Shown piece after piece: positions 1 through 6,492 of a stretch of 11,394 nucleotides of DNA. The stretch covers positions 1 through 11,394 of the forward strand of contig JBBRNO010000183.1 in assembly GCA_038230275.1 (NCBI GenBank). Direction: 5' to 3'. Positions within the stretch are counted from its first letter, which is position 1. The number at the start of each line of letters is the position of its first letter. Made by a program: the position numbers and the translations under genes. The notes below the pieces were generated by a model. That model was not told where the DNA came from and ran no database searches. It saw only the letters and a program-made list of their open reading frames with translations. The stretch is from JANXXV01 sp038230275 (GTDB taxonomy: Bacteria; Acidobacteriota; Terriglobia; Bryobacterales; Bryobacteraceae).

Positions 1-1443
1 AGGGGTGACCGCAAGCGAGATAGCCGCGCCGCCTCCGACAGAGAATTCCAATGTTTCTGCCGCTGCGGCAAAAGTGCCCGCCGTGCCGGTAATGGTGCTG
101 TAGTCGAAGTTGCCGGAAGCACCCCCGCTCTTGCTGTACGAGCCGAGACCGAGCAGGTTGTTTAAATCGCCGGAAGCAGAGACGTCAAATCGCTCGCCAC
201 GGTTGCTGGTAAACACCAGAGCGCCGCCGGGCGCCGAGGTGGTTGCGGTGATTCCCGCTGCCTGGAGCGCGGAATTCTGCGCGATGTCCGAGGTAAGGGT
301 GGTCAACGCGGCGTCAATTGTGGTGCCGGCCACAACCGTCAGGTCGAGGTTGACCGGGCTGCTGAGACCCGCTCCCTGGAACCGTACCGTTACCGTACCG
401 GCACCGGAGGCGCCGAAGGCGGTGGTGGTGACCGCGGCGGGCGCGCCGCCCGTCACGGTATTGGTTAAGGTCAGACCCACTGGGTTGTTAGATGCGGTCA
501 CGTTGCCCAGCAGTGCGTTCGAAAGACGATCGCCGGCCGATACCTGGAAGGCCGTGCTGCTGGAGGTGAAGCTGAGTTGCTGGGTGCCGGTGGCGCTGGT
601 CACAACAGAGGCCTTGATGCCTGCATTCTTGAACGCAGTGGCTTGCTGGCTGGCGCCATTGCCCGCCCCATCGATGGCGGCATTGATGGCGGTGGCAAGC
701 GTGTTGGTGTCGGTGACGCCGGAAAGATTGACGGCAACCTTGACGCGATTTGCATCACCAAAGCCAGGTCCGCGGAAGTAGAAGTCGGAGAATCCTGACG
801 CGGCCAAAGATCCTGTGTTTGTCGCGTTTCCCAGGATGGCCGAAACGCTGGTGGCTGCCGAGCCGGTTCCGATATCAATAGTTGAGACACCCGACGCCTG
901 TACACCTTTCAGACCCAAGCTCTTGGCATCCACGGTGGAACCGGAAAGATCCACTCCGACGGCACCGTTGGAGATCACCGCGGCGCTGGTAGCCCCGCGG
1001 CCGCCGCCGACGAAAACCGAGAGAGACTTGGCAAAATCACCGCCCGAGTTCAATCCGATTGCCTGCGCCTGCCGGTCGATTTCACCGATGACACTGGTGA
1101 ATTCACTGCTTAGCACGGCGCGGCTGCCGGTAAATGTGCCTGAGGCAGACTGCGTGGCCAGGGTGCGGGCACGATCGAGAAGCTTGGAGATATTATTGAT
1201 ACCGCCATCAATGATCTGCAGCTGGCTGAGACCGTCGTTGGCGTTGCGAATACCTTGTGTCAGCACCGATTGATCGGAGCGAAGTCCGTTCGCAATGGCG
1301 AGACCGGCCGCATCATCGCCACTGGAGATGATGCGCAATCCCGAACTGACCCGGTTGATGGTTTTCGCCTGAAAATCGCTATTCTGACGAAGATACTCTT
1401 GTGCCTGCAGTGAGGCGACGTTGGTGTTAACTGAATAAGACAT
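1..1443 (-). CDS. fliC: Flagellin, N-terminal part (gene runs off left edge)
   Basis: Structural subunit of the flagellar filament, exported by the flagellar type III system and polymerised at the cell surface. The 481 visible codons open with the flagellin D0/D1 N-terminus: MSYSVNTNVASLQAQ, then NRVSSGLRI at about 30-38, SGDDAAGLAIANGLR at 41-55 and RARTLATQSASGTF at 91-104. Beyond about residue 140 comes a Thr/Ser/Ala/Gly-rich variable region. It has at least two stretches like flagellin hook-IN repeats (about 218-313 and 347-433), each ending in a similar VSAGDRLSNALLG / VSASGDLNNLLG motif. The C-terminal D1/D0 half lies outside the window, so this is a large flagellin rather than a minimal one. 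The ATG at 1441-1443 is supported by AAGGAG at 1451-1456, 7 nt upstream. It follows csrA by 110 nt and has its own sigma-28-like promoter and a CsrA-site leader. Family call is near certain; which paralogue is unknown. Confidence 0.96.
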   Translation of the reverse strand, partial: MSYSVNTNVASLQAQEYLRQNSDFQAKTINRVSSGLRIISSGDDAAGLAIANGLRSDQSVLTQGIRNANDGLSQLQIIDGGINNISKLLDRARTLATQSASGTFTGSRAVLSSEFTSVIGEIDRQAQAIGLNSGGDFAKSLSVFVGGGRGATSAAVISNGAVGVDLSGSTVDAKSLGLKGVQASGVSTIDIGTGSAATSVSAILGNATNTGSLAASGFSDFYFRGPGFGDANRVKVAVNLSGVTDTNTLATAINAAIDGAGNGASQQATAFKNAGIKASVVTSATGTQQLSFTSSSTAFQVSAGDRLSNALLGNVTASNNPVGLTLTNTVTGGAPAAVTTTAFGASGAGTVTVRFQGAGLSSPVNLDLTVVAGTTIDAALTTLTSDIAQNSALQAAGITATTSAPGGALVFTSNRGERFDVSASGDLNNLLGLGSYSKSGGASGNFDYSTITGTAGTFAAAAETLEFSVGGGAAISLAVTP

Positions 1444-1450
1444 TTATACT

Positions 1451-1485
1451 CTCCTTGTTAGACTCGGCCGGAAGTCCATTTCCGG
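1451..1485 (-). promoter_or_regulatory. Two CsrA-binding sites in flagellin leader (hairpin plus Shine-Dalgarno)
   Basis: On the mRNA, 1485 to 1468 reads CCGGAA-AUGGAC-UUCCGG. This is a perfect 6-bp hairpin whose 6-nt loop has the ANGGA core preferred by CsrA. About 20 nt further on, ACAAGGA (1458-1452) contains the Shine-Dalgarno and matches the high-affinity consensus core ACARGGA. The two GGA motifs are spaced suitably for one CsrA dimer to bridge them. In Bacillus subtilis the hag leader has the same arrangement: an upstream hairpin site and a second site over the ribosome binding site. CsrA binding there blocks translation initiation. A smaller hairpin (CGGC-AUC-GCCG, 1490-1500) lies just upstream. 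Function is inferred from structure and from the adjacent csrA and fliW genes. Confidence 0.72.
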
Positions 1486-1520
1486 TCTGCGGCGATGCCG
1501 CTGGTCTGCGTACAGAATTC

Positions 1521-1547
1521 TTATCGGTGCAAGAGGCAATTGCTTGA
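1521..1547 (-). promoter_or_regulatory. Sigma-28 (FliA)-type promoter of flagellin gene
   Basis: Read on the minus strand, the -35 element is TCAAGCAA (1540-1547), followed by an 11-nt spacer (1529-1539) and the -10 element ACCGATAA (1521-1528). The established FliA consensus is TAAAGTTT - N11 - GCCGATAA. The -10 matches at 7 of 8 positions, the spacer is exact, and the core of the -35 matches at 3 of 4. It lies between the csrA stop and the flagellin start, which is the expected place for a late flagellar promoter. Predicted transcription starts near 1514, giving a leader of about 70 nt. This is a motif match only; no start site was measured. Confidence 0.72.
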
Positions 1548-1553
1548 GAAAAT

Positions 1554-1781
1554 TTATTGCCGAAGCTTTCTTAGCAGATCTTTCACCGATTCCGGCGACC
1601 CCTGCCGTGCCGCCTCGAGATTGGCCTGCTGGGTCTGCCGTACCTCGGACCGCAGCACCGTAACCTCTTTCGGGGCACTGATTCCGAGTTTCACCTGGGA
1701 CGGACCCACTTCGAGGATCCGGATCTCCACTCCATCGCCGATGAAGAGAGCCTCCCCCGCTCTACGTCTGATTACGAGCAT
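1554..1781 (-). CDS. csrA: Carbon storage regulator, translational regulator CsrA
   Basis: Small homodimeric RNA-binding protein that binds GGA motifs in mRNA leaders and usually blocks ribosome access. The 75-residue product has the whole family pattern: MLVIRRRAGEALFIGD at 1-16, the GISAPKEV strand at 33-40, and Arg44 (VLRSEV), the position equivalent to the RNA-contacting Arg44 of E. coli CsrA. A charged C-terminal helix extends to residue 75, close to the length of the Bacillus protein (74). The ATG at 1779-1781 has GGAGG at 1789-1793, 7 nt upstream. It overlaps the 3' end of fliW by 10 nt in another frame, so the two are probably translated together. The likely main target is the flagellin mRNA next door, whose leader contains two good CsrA sites. 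Confidence 0.96.
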   Translation of the reverse strand: MLVIRRRAGEALFIGDGVEIRILEVGPSQVKLGISAPKEVTVLRSEVRQTQQANLEAARQGSPESVKDLLRKLRQ

Positions 1782-2230
1782 CCCCCCGCCTCCGGTTCTG
1801 GAAATAAGGGATGCTGCACCGCATATCGCGCATCATCGCGAACCGCCTGCACGGCCTGATGCGTTTCGAGGTTAATGACCACCGGGCCCAAGAGATTCGC
1901 GGTCGGCCGTTGGCGGCCTGTACATATCACGGCCAGGCAGCGAAGCGACGCGGACATTCCGTCTGTCGCTCCGATCAATTCCAGATCCTCATCGGAAACT
2001 CTCAGCTCGTATCCGGGTTTGACCGACTCGACCGGCATTGTAATGAAACACAACTGCGGAGTGACCAGACTTTGCAGGAATAGAACCGGCTTCGAGGCTT
2101 CCCGTTCGATTGGAACGAACAGCGTCTCCGATTCAAACCCAGGCAGCCCGCGCGGGAATCTGATTACAGAATCGGCTTCGTACTCCACTATCCCGAAATT
2201 CTTGCTTGCGCAGCGCAGCATCGTAGGCAA
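1772..2230 (-). CDS. fliW: Flagellar assembly factor FliW
   Basis: Cytoplasmic protein that binds either flagellin or CsrA. When flagellin accumulates it takes FliW away from CsrA, freeing CsrA to repress flagellin translation. The 152-residue product has the family pattern: FGIVEYEADSVIRFPRGLPGFE at 12-33, a central LCFITMP strand, and LLGPVVINLETHQAVQAV near the C-terminus, where FliW proteins have a conserved 'NL.aPi.in' segment. The reading frame begins at TTG (2228-2230). AGGAG at 2237-2241 is 6 nt from this TTG but 15 nt from the ATG three codons later (2219-2221), so TTG is preferred. It is first in a fliW-csrA pair upstream of flagellin, divergent from the gene at 2326. Family call is strong; the exact start is less certain. 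Confidence 0.94.
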   Translation of the reverse strand: MPTMLRCASKNFGIVEYEADSVIRFPRGLPGFESETLFVPIEREASKPVLFLQSLVTPQLCFITMPVESVKPGYELRVSDEDLELIGATDGMSASLRCLAVICTGRQRPTANLLGPVVINLETHQAVQAVRDDARYAVQHPLFPEPEAGGCS

Positions 2231-2325
2231 TCCGTTCTCCTGAAATGCTTATCGGATCTAAGTTGGGGGGGTAATAGAGAGATCAGAAAATCCTGACTTA
2301 CGCTGGTGTACGATTACGGTAGCTT
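2231..2325. other. Divergent intergenic region between fliW and the plus-strand gene run
   Basis: These 95 bases must hold the promoters for both directions. On the minus side there is a TCCGATAA box and the fliW ribosome binding site AGGAG. On the plus side there is no clear Shine-Dalgarno before the ATG at 2326 and no convincing -35/-10 pair. A TACGAT at 2309-2314 could serve as a -10 for a very short leader, but this is weak. A run of seven G lies at 2265-2271. No operator-like inverted repeat was found by eye. Confidence 0.5.
2249..2256 (-). promoter_or_regulatory. Possible sigma-28 -10 element upstream of fliW
   Basis: The minus strand reads TCCGATAA here, 7 of 8 matches to the FliA -10 consensus GCCGATAA. 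It shares CCGATAA with the better promoter in front of flagellin. The sequence at the expected -35 distance is a C-rich run (complement of the seven G at 2265-2271) with no good TAAA match. A start about 7 nt downstream would also fall almost on the fliW Shine-Dalgarno. It is therefore only a half-site candidate. Confidence 0.25.
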
Positions 2326-2853
2326 ATGAAACGCCGCGAAGCTTTGAAAGCCGCCGCCGGTGCCGCCGTTCTACCGGTGATCCTGCCGTCGATGCTAACT
2401 GCCCAAACGCCTAAGGGCAAGGCCTGGAGCCCGTCGGTTTTCACTCGGGAGCAAGACGCGGCAGTGGTCGCCCTTACCGAGATCATTATTCCCACGACGG
2501 ACACGCCGGGCGCCAAGCAGGCCGAGGTGAATCGCTATATCGACCTGCTCCTTCACGACGGACCCGCCGGGGAGAGGGAGCGTTTCCTGGCCGGGCTGGA
2601 GTGGTTCGAGGCTTACTGCACCAAGAAGACCGGCAAGAGATTCGGGCAGCTGAGCCCGGCCGAACAGAGTACCATCGTTGCCGAGCTGGACGCCACCGAA
2701 GCGCCGGAGCTTCAGAAGGGAAACCAGTTCTTCCGCATGGCGAAAAGCATGACTTCGCGGATCTACTACGCCACCGCGATCGGCTACAACGAACTCAACA
2801 AAGGCGGACGCGTGCCGAAAACGTTTGGCTGCGATCATTCCGGCCACGCCTGA
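2326..2853 (+). CDS. Gluconate 2-dehydrogenase subunit 3 family protein, exported
   Basis: Small (gamma) subunit family of membrane-associated, FAD/GMC-type sugar dehydrogenases. The subunit is exported and thought to accompany the catalytic flavoprotein. The 175-residue product starts with MKRREALKAAAGAAVLPVILPS, a Tat-like signal (RR at 3-4, RREALK) with a hydrophobic stretch to about residue 25. The mature part has the family motif LTEIIIPTTDTPGA at 50-63, a helical middle, and the typical C-terminal block FFRMAKSMTSRIYYATAIGY at 135-154. It ends in GCDHSGH. The usual GMC oxidoreductase partner and cytochrome c subunit are not in the window. The gene opens a six-gene plus-strand run, 10 nt ahead of folC. 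No clear Shine-Dalgarno precedes the ATG, so the start rests on the signal peptide. The actual substrate cannot be inferred. Confidence 0.85.
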   Translation: MKRREALKAAAGAAVLPVILPSMLTAQTPKGKAWSPSVFTREQDAAVVALTEIIIPTTDTPGAKQAEVNRYIDLLLHDGPAGERERFLAGLEWFEAYCTKKTGKRFGQLSPAEQSTIVAELDATEAPELQKGNQFFRMAKSMTSRIYYATAIGYNELNKGGRVPKTFGCDHSGHA

Positions 2854-2863
2854 TTTCGACGCA

Positions 2864-4120
2864 ATGAATTATCCGGATTCGGTGGAGTTCCTGTACGCGC
2901 TGGGGAACGAATCGAAAACCTTCAAGCTCGGGTTGGAGCCGATTACAGCTCTGCTCAAAGAACTTGGAAACCCGCAAGACGCTTTTCGTTCGGTCCACGT
3001 TGCCGGCACCAATGGCAAAGGGTCCACCTGCGCGATGATCGAGAGCGGCTTGCGGGCGGCGGGAATTCTCACTGGCTTGTTCACTTCACCACACCTGGTG
3101 CAGCCCACCGAACGCATACAGGTCCGTGGTGTGCCCATCTCAACGGAGGAATTCACGGCGGCATTCGTGGAAGTACACCGTGCGGCCGAAGCGCTGATGG
3201 CGCAAGGGATTCTGGAGGCACATCCTTCTTACTTCGAAACGGTGACGGCCATGGCATTCGACGTCTTCCGCAATCGGGGTGTAGAGACCGCTGCGGTCGA
3301 AGTGGGGCTAGGCGGGCGGCTGGATGCCACCAATGTGGTTCGGCCGCAACTATGCGTGATCACTGCGGTGGATTACGACCATGAAGCTTGGCTGGGAAGC
3401 AGTATTGAACAGATTGCCGCCGAGAAGGCAGGGATTCTAAAGGCGGGTGTGCCGGCGGTGTTCGCGCGGCAGCGGCCAGAGGTGCAGCAGGTATTGGACG
3501 AGCACGTCTCGCGATTGGGGATTTTGGTGAATACGCGGTTTGCTGCCGCGGAAAAGCTAGTGCTGACGGCTGACGGCTGCTCGTTTCGTGCGGGGGAACT
3601 CTCCATCAGCTGTCCCCTTGCGGGACAGCATCAGGTGGAGAATGCGCTGACGGCTGTGAACGCTCTCTGTGCGCTGGGAGTTCCTGCAGAGGCAATTGAG
3701 CGAGGGATCCGCGGCGTGCGCTGGCCGGGCCGGCTGGAACTGATTTCGCGCGACCCCGATCTAATTCTTGACGGCGCGCACAATCCGGCGGGCGCACGGG
3801 CACTGGCGAATCACATCCGGCAATTCTACGCGGATCGGCCGGTCTGGTTGATCTACGGCGCCATGCGGGATAAAGCTGTCGAGGAGATCGCCGAGCTGCT
3901 GTTTCCGTTGGCTGCCCACGTGATCTTGACCGCGCCCGCCATGCCGCGCGCCGTCCAGCCGGACACGTTACTGTCCATGGGCGATCCTGCGCATATGGAG
4001 ACTGCACCGGATCTTGCCGCCGCCCTGACGGCCGCGCGACAGGCCCCGGCGAATGCGGCGCTCTTCATCACCGGGTCGCTTTATCTGGTGGGGGAAGCGC
4101 GCGCGGTCCTCGTACAATAG
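2864..4120 (+). CDS. folC: Bifunctional folylpolyglutamate synthase / dihydrofolate synthase
   Basis: Cytoplasmic ATP-dependent ligase that adds glutamate to dihydropteroate, making dihydrofolate, and to reduced folates, making polyglutamates. The 418-residue length is normal for bacterial FolC. Visible motifs are KLGLEPI at 21-27, the P-loop GTNGKGS at 48-54, TSPHLVQPTERIQV at 74-87, EVGLGGRLDATN at 146-157, ITAVDYDHEAWLG at 166-178, and EKAGILK at 187-193. Lys188 corresponds to the carboxylated lysine of the family. LDGAHNP follows at 302-308 in the C-terminal Rossmann-like domain. I chose ATG 2864-2866 because MNYPDSVEFLYALG aligns with the usual FolC N-terminus. The in-frame TTG at 2825 would add 13 residues inside the upstream gene. 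There is no strong Shine-Dalgarno, which fits coupling to the preceding gene. folC and plsC are then separated by only 10 nt. Confidence 0.95.
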   Translation: MNYPDSVEFLYALGNESKTFKLGLEPITALLKELGNPQDAFRSVHVAGTNGKGSTCAMIESGLRAAGILTGLFTSPHLVQPTERIQVRGVPISTEEFTAAFVEVHRAAEALMAQGILEAHPSYFETVTAMAFDVFRNRGVETAAVEVGLGGRLDATNVVRPQLCVITAVDYDHEAWLGSSIEQIAAEKAGILKAGVPAVFARQRPEVQQVLDEHVSRLGILVNTRFAAAEKLVLTADGCSFRAGELSISCPLAGQHQVENALTAVNALCALGVPAEAIERGIRGVRWPGRLELISRDPDLILDGAHNPAGARALANHIRQFYADRPVWLIYGAMRDKAVEEIAELLFPLAAHVILTAPAMPRAVQPDTLLSMGDPAHMETAPDLAAALTAARQAPANAALFITGSLYLVGEARAVLVQ

Positions 4121-4130
4121 GAGGCGGAAC

Positions 4131-4868
4131 ATGTCTCCAGGGCTGCTACGGGCGCTGTTTATTACCGACCCGCTGATTATTATCGCGACGATCGTATTGG
4201 GTCTGCTGAATCTTTTTGTATCGCTGTTTGAGACAGATGGGCGGCGGCAGGTGGCGATCGCGCAATACTGGTCGCGAGTGCTCTTGTTTATCGCCGGCGT
4301 CAAGCTGGAAATCGAGGGTCTGGAAAAGATCGATCCCAAGGGCAGCTACGTTTTTGTGTCGAATCACGTCAGCTACATGGATACGCCGGTGGTACTGGGC
4401 CACATTCCATTGCAATTCCGGTTTCTGGCGAAGAAGAGCCTGTTTAGCATTCCGTTTCTGGGTTATCACTTGCAGCGGGCGGGACATATTCCGGTGCCTC
4501 GCGAGAATCCCCGGGGCGCCATTAAAGCAATGTCTGAGGCCGCCAGGGCGATTCAGGACCGCGGGGTCTCCATTCTGATTTTTCCGGAAGGCGGGCGCTC
4601 GCTCACGGGATTGAAACCGTTCAAGGAAGGCGCCGCCTACATTGCCATAAAGGCGGGGGTGCCGGTAATTCCCTTGTGTTTGAAGGGGACGCTTCAGGTA
4701 CTGCCCATGGGCTCGCTGAACGTCCGGCCGGGGCGGGTGCTGCTTCGGGTGGGCGATCCGGTATCCACTGCGGGCCTGACTCTGCGTGACAGAGAACAAC
4801 TCAGCGAGGAACTTTTTCAGCGTGTTTCGGATTTGCTGGGCGAACCGTCATATACTCAAACGAAATGA
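4131..4868 (+). CDS. plsC: 1-acyl-sn-glycerol-3-phosphate acyltransferase (PlsC family)
   Basis: Membrane enzyme that transfers an acyl chain to the sn-2 position of lysophosphatidic acid, giving phosphatidic acid for phospholipid synthesis. The 245-residue product has an N-terminal hydrophobic segment at about 14-33 and a second one near 49-57. The acyltransferase signature motifs follow: NHVSYMD at 78-84 (catalytic H79 and D84), FPEGGRS at 151-157 (variant of FPEGTRS) and AGVPVIPL at 175-182. The ATG at 4131-4133 is backed by GGAGG at 4120-4124, 6 nt upstream and overlapping the folC stop codon. The 3' end overlaps the next gene by ATGA (4865-4868). It is the best-supported ribosome binding site of the run. 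Related acyltransferases with other acceptors cannot be excluded. Confidence 0.9.
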   Translation: MSPGLLRALFITDPLIIIATIVLGLLNLFVSLFETDGRRQVAIAQYWSRVLLFIAGVKLEIEGLEKIDPKGSYVFVSNHVSYMDTPVVLGHIPLQFRFLAKKSLFSIPFLGYHLQRAGHIPVPRENPRGAIKAMSEAARAIQDRGVSILIFPEGGRSLTGLKPFKEGAAYIAIKAGVPVIPLCLKGTLQVLPMGSLNVRPGRVLLRVGDPVSTAGLTLRDREQLSEELFQRVSDLLGEPSYTQTK

Positions 4869-5974
4869 AGATTTTGTCCGTTGCCCTTGTTTCCGTGGTT
4901 GTCATTGGCCTGCTTTTCGCACAGCAACAGCCGTCCGTTTCCCCTTCGATTTCGATTGAAGAGTATGAGCCGAAGTCAACACTGGTGGTCAGCGAGCATC
5001 ATCCGACGCGGGCCAAGTATCCGTTTATCGACGTCCACAATCATCAGCGCGATGTAACTCCTAAGCATCTGGCGGAGCTGATCAAAGACATGGACGGGCT
5101 GAATATGCAGATTCTGATCAACTCGCCTGTTAACGGCAGCTGGGGCGATAAGACCAAGCAGCTGATTGATGGCTTCAAGGGCTACAACAAGAACCGCTTC
5201 GCCACAATGACGAATATCGACTTCAAAGGCGTCGACGAACCAGGGTATAGCCAGCGCATTGCGGCGCAGTTGGAGCAGGACGTCAAGAACGGGGCCATCG
5301 GGTTGAAAGTCTGGAAGAATTTCGGGATCACCGAGAAGGATTCCAAAGGCCAGCGGCTGCACGTGGACGATCCGCGATTCGATCTGGTGTGGGAAGTCTG
5401 TGCGAAGTACAAAATTCCCGTGCTGATCCATACGGCCGATCCGTGGGGGCTTTTTCAACCGATGGACAAGTACAACGAGCGCTGGCTGGAGTTGAAGATG
5501 CGCTCTGGGCGCAATCACGCGTCGGAAACCGATCCCAGCTGGGAGACGGTGATTGGGGAACAGCACAATATGTTCCGCAAGCACCGGAACACGATTTACA
5601 TTAACGCGCACATGGGCTGGCTTGCGAACGACCTGACGAAATTGGGCGCGCTGATGGACGAGCTTCCGAACTTGTATGCCGAGATCGGTGCAATTACCAG
5701 CGATCTGGGGCGCCAGCCGCGCTTCGCCCGCAAATGGCTGCTGAAGTATCAGGACCGCGTTATGTTTGGCAAGGACCTTTACAGCGTGCCGGAATACTAC
5801 ACTTACTTCCGCCTGCTGGAGACTGACGACGATTTCTTTGATCCGATCCGGAAGTATCATGGCATCTGGAAACTGTACGGGCTCGACCTTCCGGATGAAG
5901 TGCAGAAGAAACTGTATTACAAGAATGCGCTGCGGATTTTTCCCGGCCTGAACACGTCCGGATTTCCGAAGTAG
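4865..5974 (+). CDS. Exported amidohydrolase family 2 (metal-dependent TIM-barrel hydrolase)
   Basis: Member of the amidohydrolase-2 family (PF04909-type), enzymes that hydrolyse or decarboxylate small, often aromatic, carboxylic substrates at a metal site. The 369-residue product starts with a signal peptide (MKILSVALVSVVVIGLLFAQ, residues 1-20), so it acts outside the cytoplasm. Metal-site candidates in order are D56/H58/H60 (FIDVHNH), K148 (GLKVWKNFG), H189 (VLIHTADP), H249 (INAHMGW) and D304 (VMFGKDLY). The last block is usually FGSD or FGTD, so Lys in that place is a small deviation, but the metal Asp is kept. It overlaps the plsC stop as ATGA, and no Shine-Dalgarno is visible, so translation is probably coupled. 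The substrate is unknown. Functional residues are inferred from motif positions. Confidence 0.86.
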   Translation: MKILSVALVSVVVIGLLFAQQQPSVSPSISIEEYEPKSTLVVSEHHPTRAKYPFIDVHNHQRDVTPKHLAELIKDMDGLNMQILINSPVNGSWGDKTKQLIDGFKGYNKNRFATMTNIDFKGVDEPGYSQRIAAQLEQDVKNGAIGLKVWKNFGITEKDSKGQRLHVDDPRFDLVWEVCAKYKIPVLIHTADPWGLFQPMDKYNERWLELKMRSGRNHASETDPSWETVIGEQHNMFRKHRNTIYINAHMGWLANDLTKLGALMDELPNLYAEIGAITSDLGRQPRFARKWLLKYQDRVMFGKDLYSVPEYYTYFRLLETDDDFFDPIRKYHGIWKLYGLDLPDEVQKKLYYKNALRIFPGLNTSGFPK

Positions 5975-5985
5975 TCTCCTGATTT

Positions 5986-6492
5986 ATGGAGCGTGACGAG
6001 ATTCTCCTGCGCCTGCGTGAAAGGATTGTGGCGTTTGCGGCATCTCGTATAGCAGGGGATGCCGCCGAAGATTTGGCTCAGGAAACGCTGATGCTGCTGC
6101 ATGACAAGTACGCGCACGTCACTCGCCTGGAAGAGCTGTTCCCGTTGTCCATGCAGATCATGCGGTTCAAGATGGTGGCGATGCGGCGGAAGTCTTACCG
6201 GCGGGGGGAGGCGGGACAGATATCGGTGGACGACATCCAGATTCCGGATTTGGGACCAGATCCAGCCGCGTTCGCCGAGCGGAAAGAGATGCTGGAGAGG
6301 ATGACTGCCGCGATAGGGAAACTGGGCACGCGCTGCCGCGAGATATTCCGGCTGAAGTTGCTTGGGCGTAACTTCTCGGAGATTCAGGTTGATATGAAAG
6401 CCGCTTCCATCAATACCGTCTATACCTGGGATGCGCGCTGCCGGAAGCAGCTTTTGGATGAAATGGGTGGACATTGGGAGCGGCGCGAATGA
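5986..6492 (+). CDS. ECF-like RNA polymerase sigma factor
   Basis: Sigma-70 family protein of the short ECF architecture, which would direct RNA polymerase to a specific promoter set. The 168-residue product has a region 2-like segment, AAEDLAQETLMLLHDKY at 26-42, followed by SMQIMRFKMVAMRRKSYRR. An acidic linker at about 80-97 leads to a region 4-like helix-turn-helix (LGTRCREIFRLKLLGRNFSE at 113-132, then SINTVYTWDARCRKQLLDEM). The start ATG (5986) lies 11 nt after the amidohydrolase stop, with no visible Shine-Dalgarno. The stop overlaps the next gene as ATGA (6489-6492). The downstream membrane protein is a natural candidate anti-sigma factor. Target promoters are unknown. No second copy of a shared promoter motif was recognised in this window. 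Confidence 0.87.
   Translation: MERDEILLRLRERIVAFAASRIAGDAAEDLAQETLMLLHDKYAHVTRLEELFPLSMQIMRFKMVAMRRKSYRRGEAGQISVDDIQIPDLGPDPAAFAERKEMLERMTAAIGKLGTRCREIFRLKLLGRNFSEIQVDMKAASINTVYTWDARCRKQLLDEMGGHWERRE

Noticed and set aside
110..781. 223-codon open frame on the plus strand
   Set aside because: Antisense to flagellin, with a Pro/Ala/Val-rich composition typical of a shadow frame.
2291..2320. Sigma-70 promoter for the plus-strand run
   Set aside because: TACGAT at 2309-2314 has no -35 partner at 16-18 nt; too weak to list as a promoter.
4146..4799. 217-codon open frame on the minus strand
   Set aside because: Antisense to the PlsC-type acyltransferase, which has intact catalytic motifs; the shadow product resembles no family.
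4976..5860. 294-codon open frame on the minus strand
   Set aside because: It lies wholly antisense to the amidohydrolase gene, whose motifs are unmistakable; the frame is open because of codon bias in high-GC DNA and its protein has no recognisable pattern.
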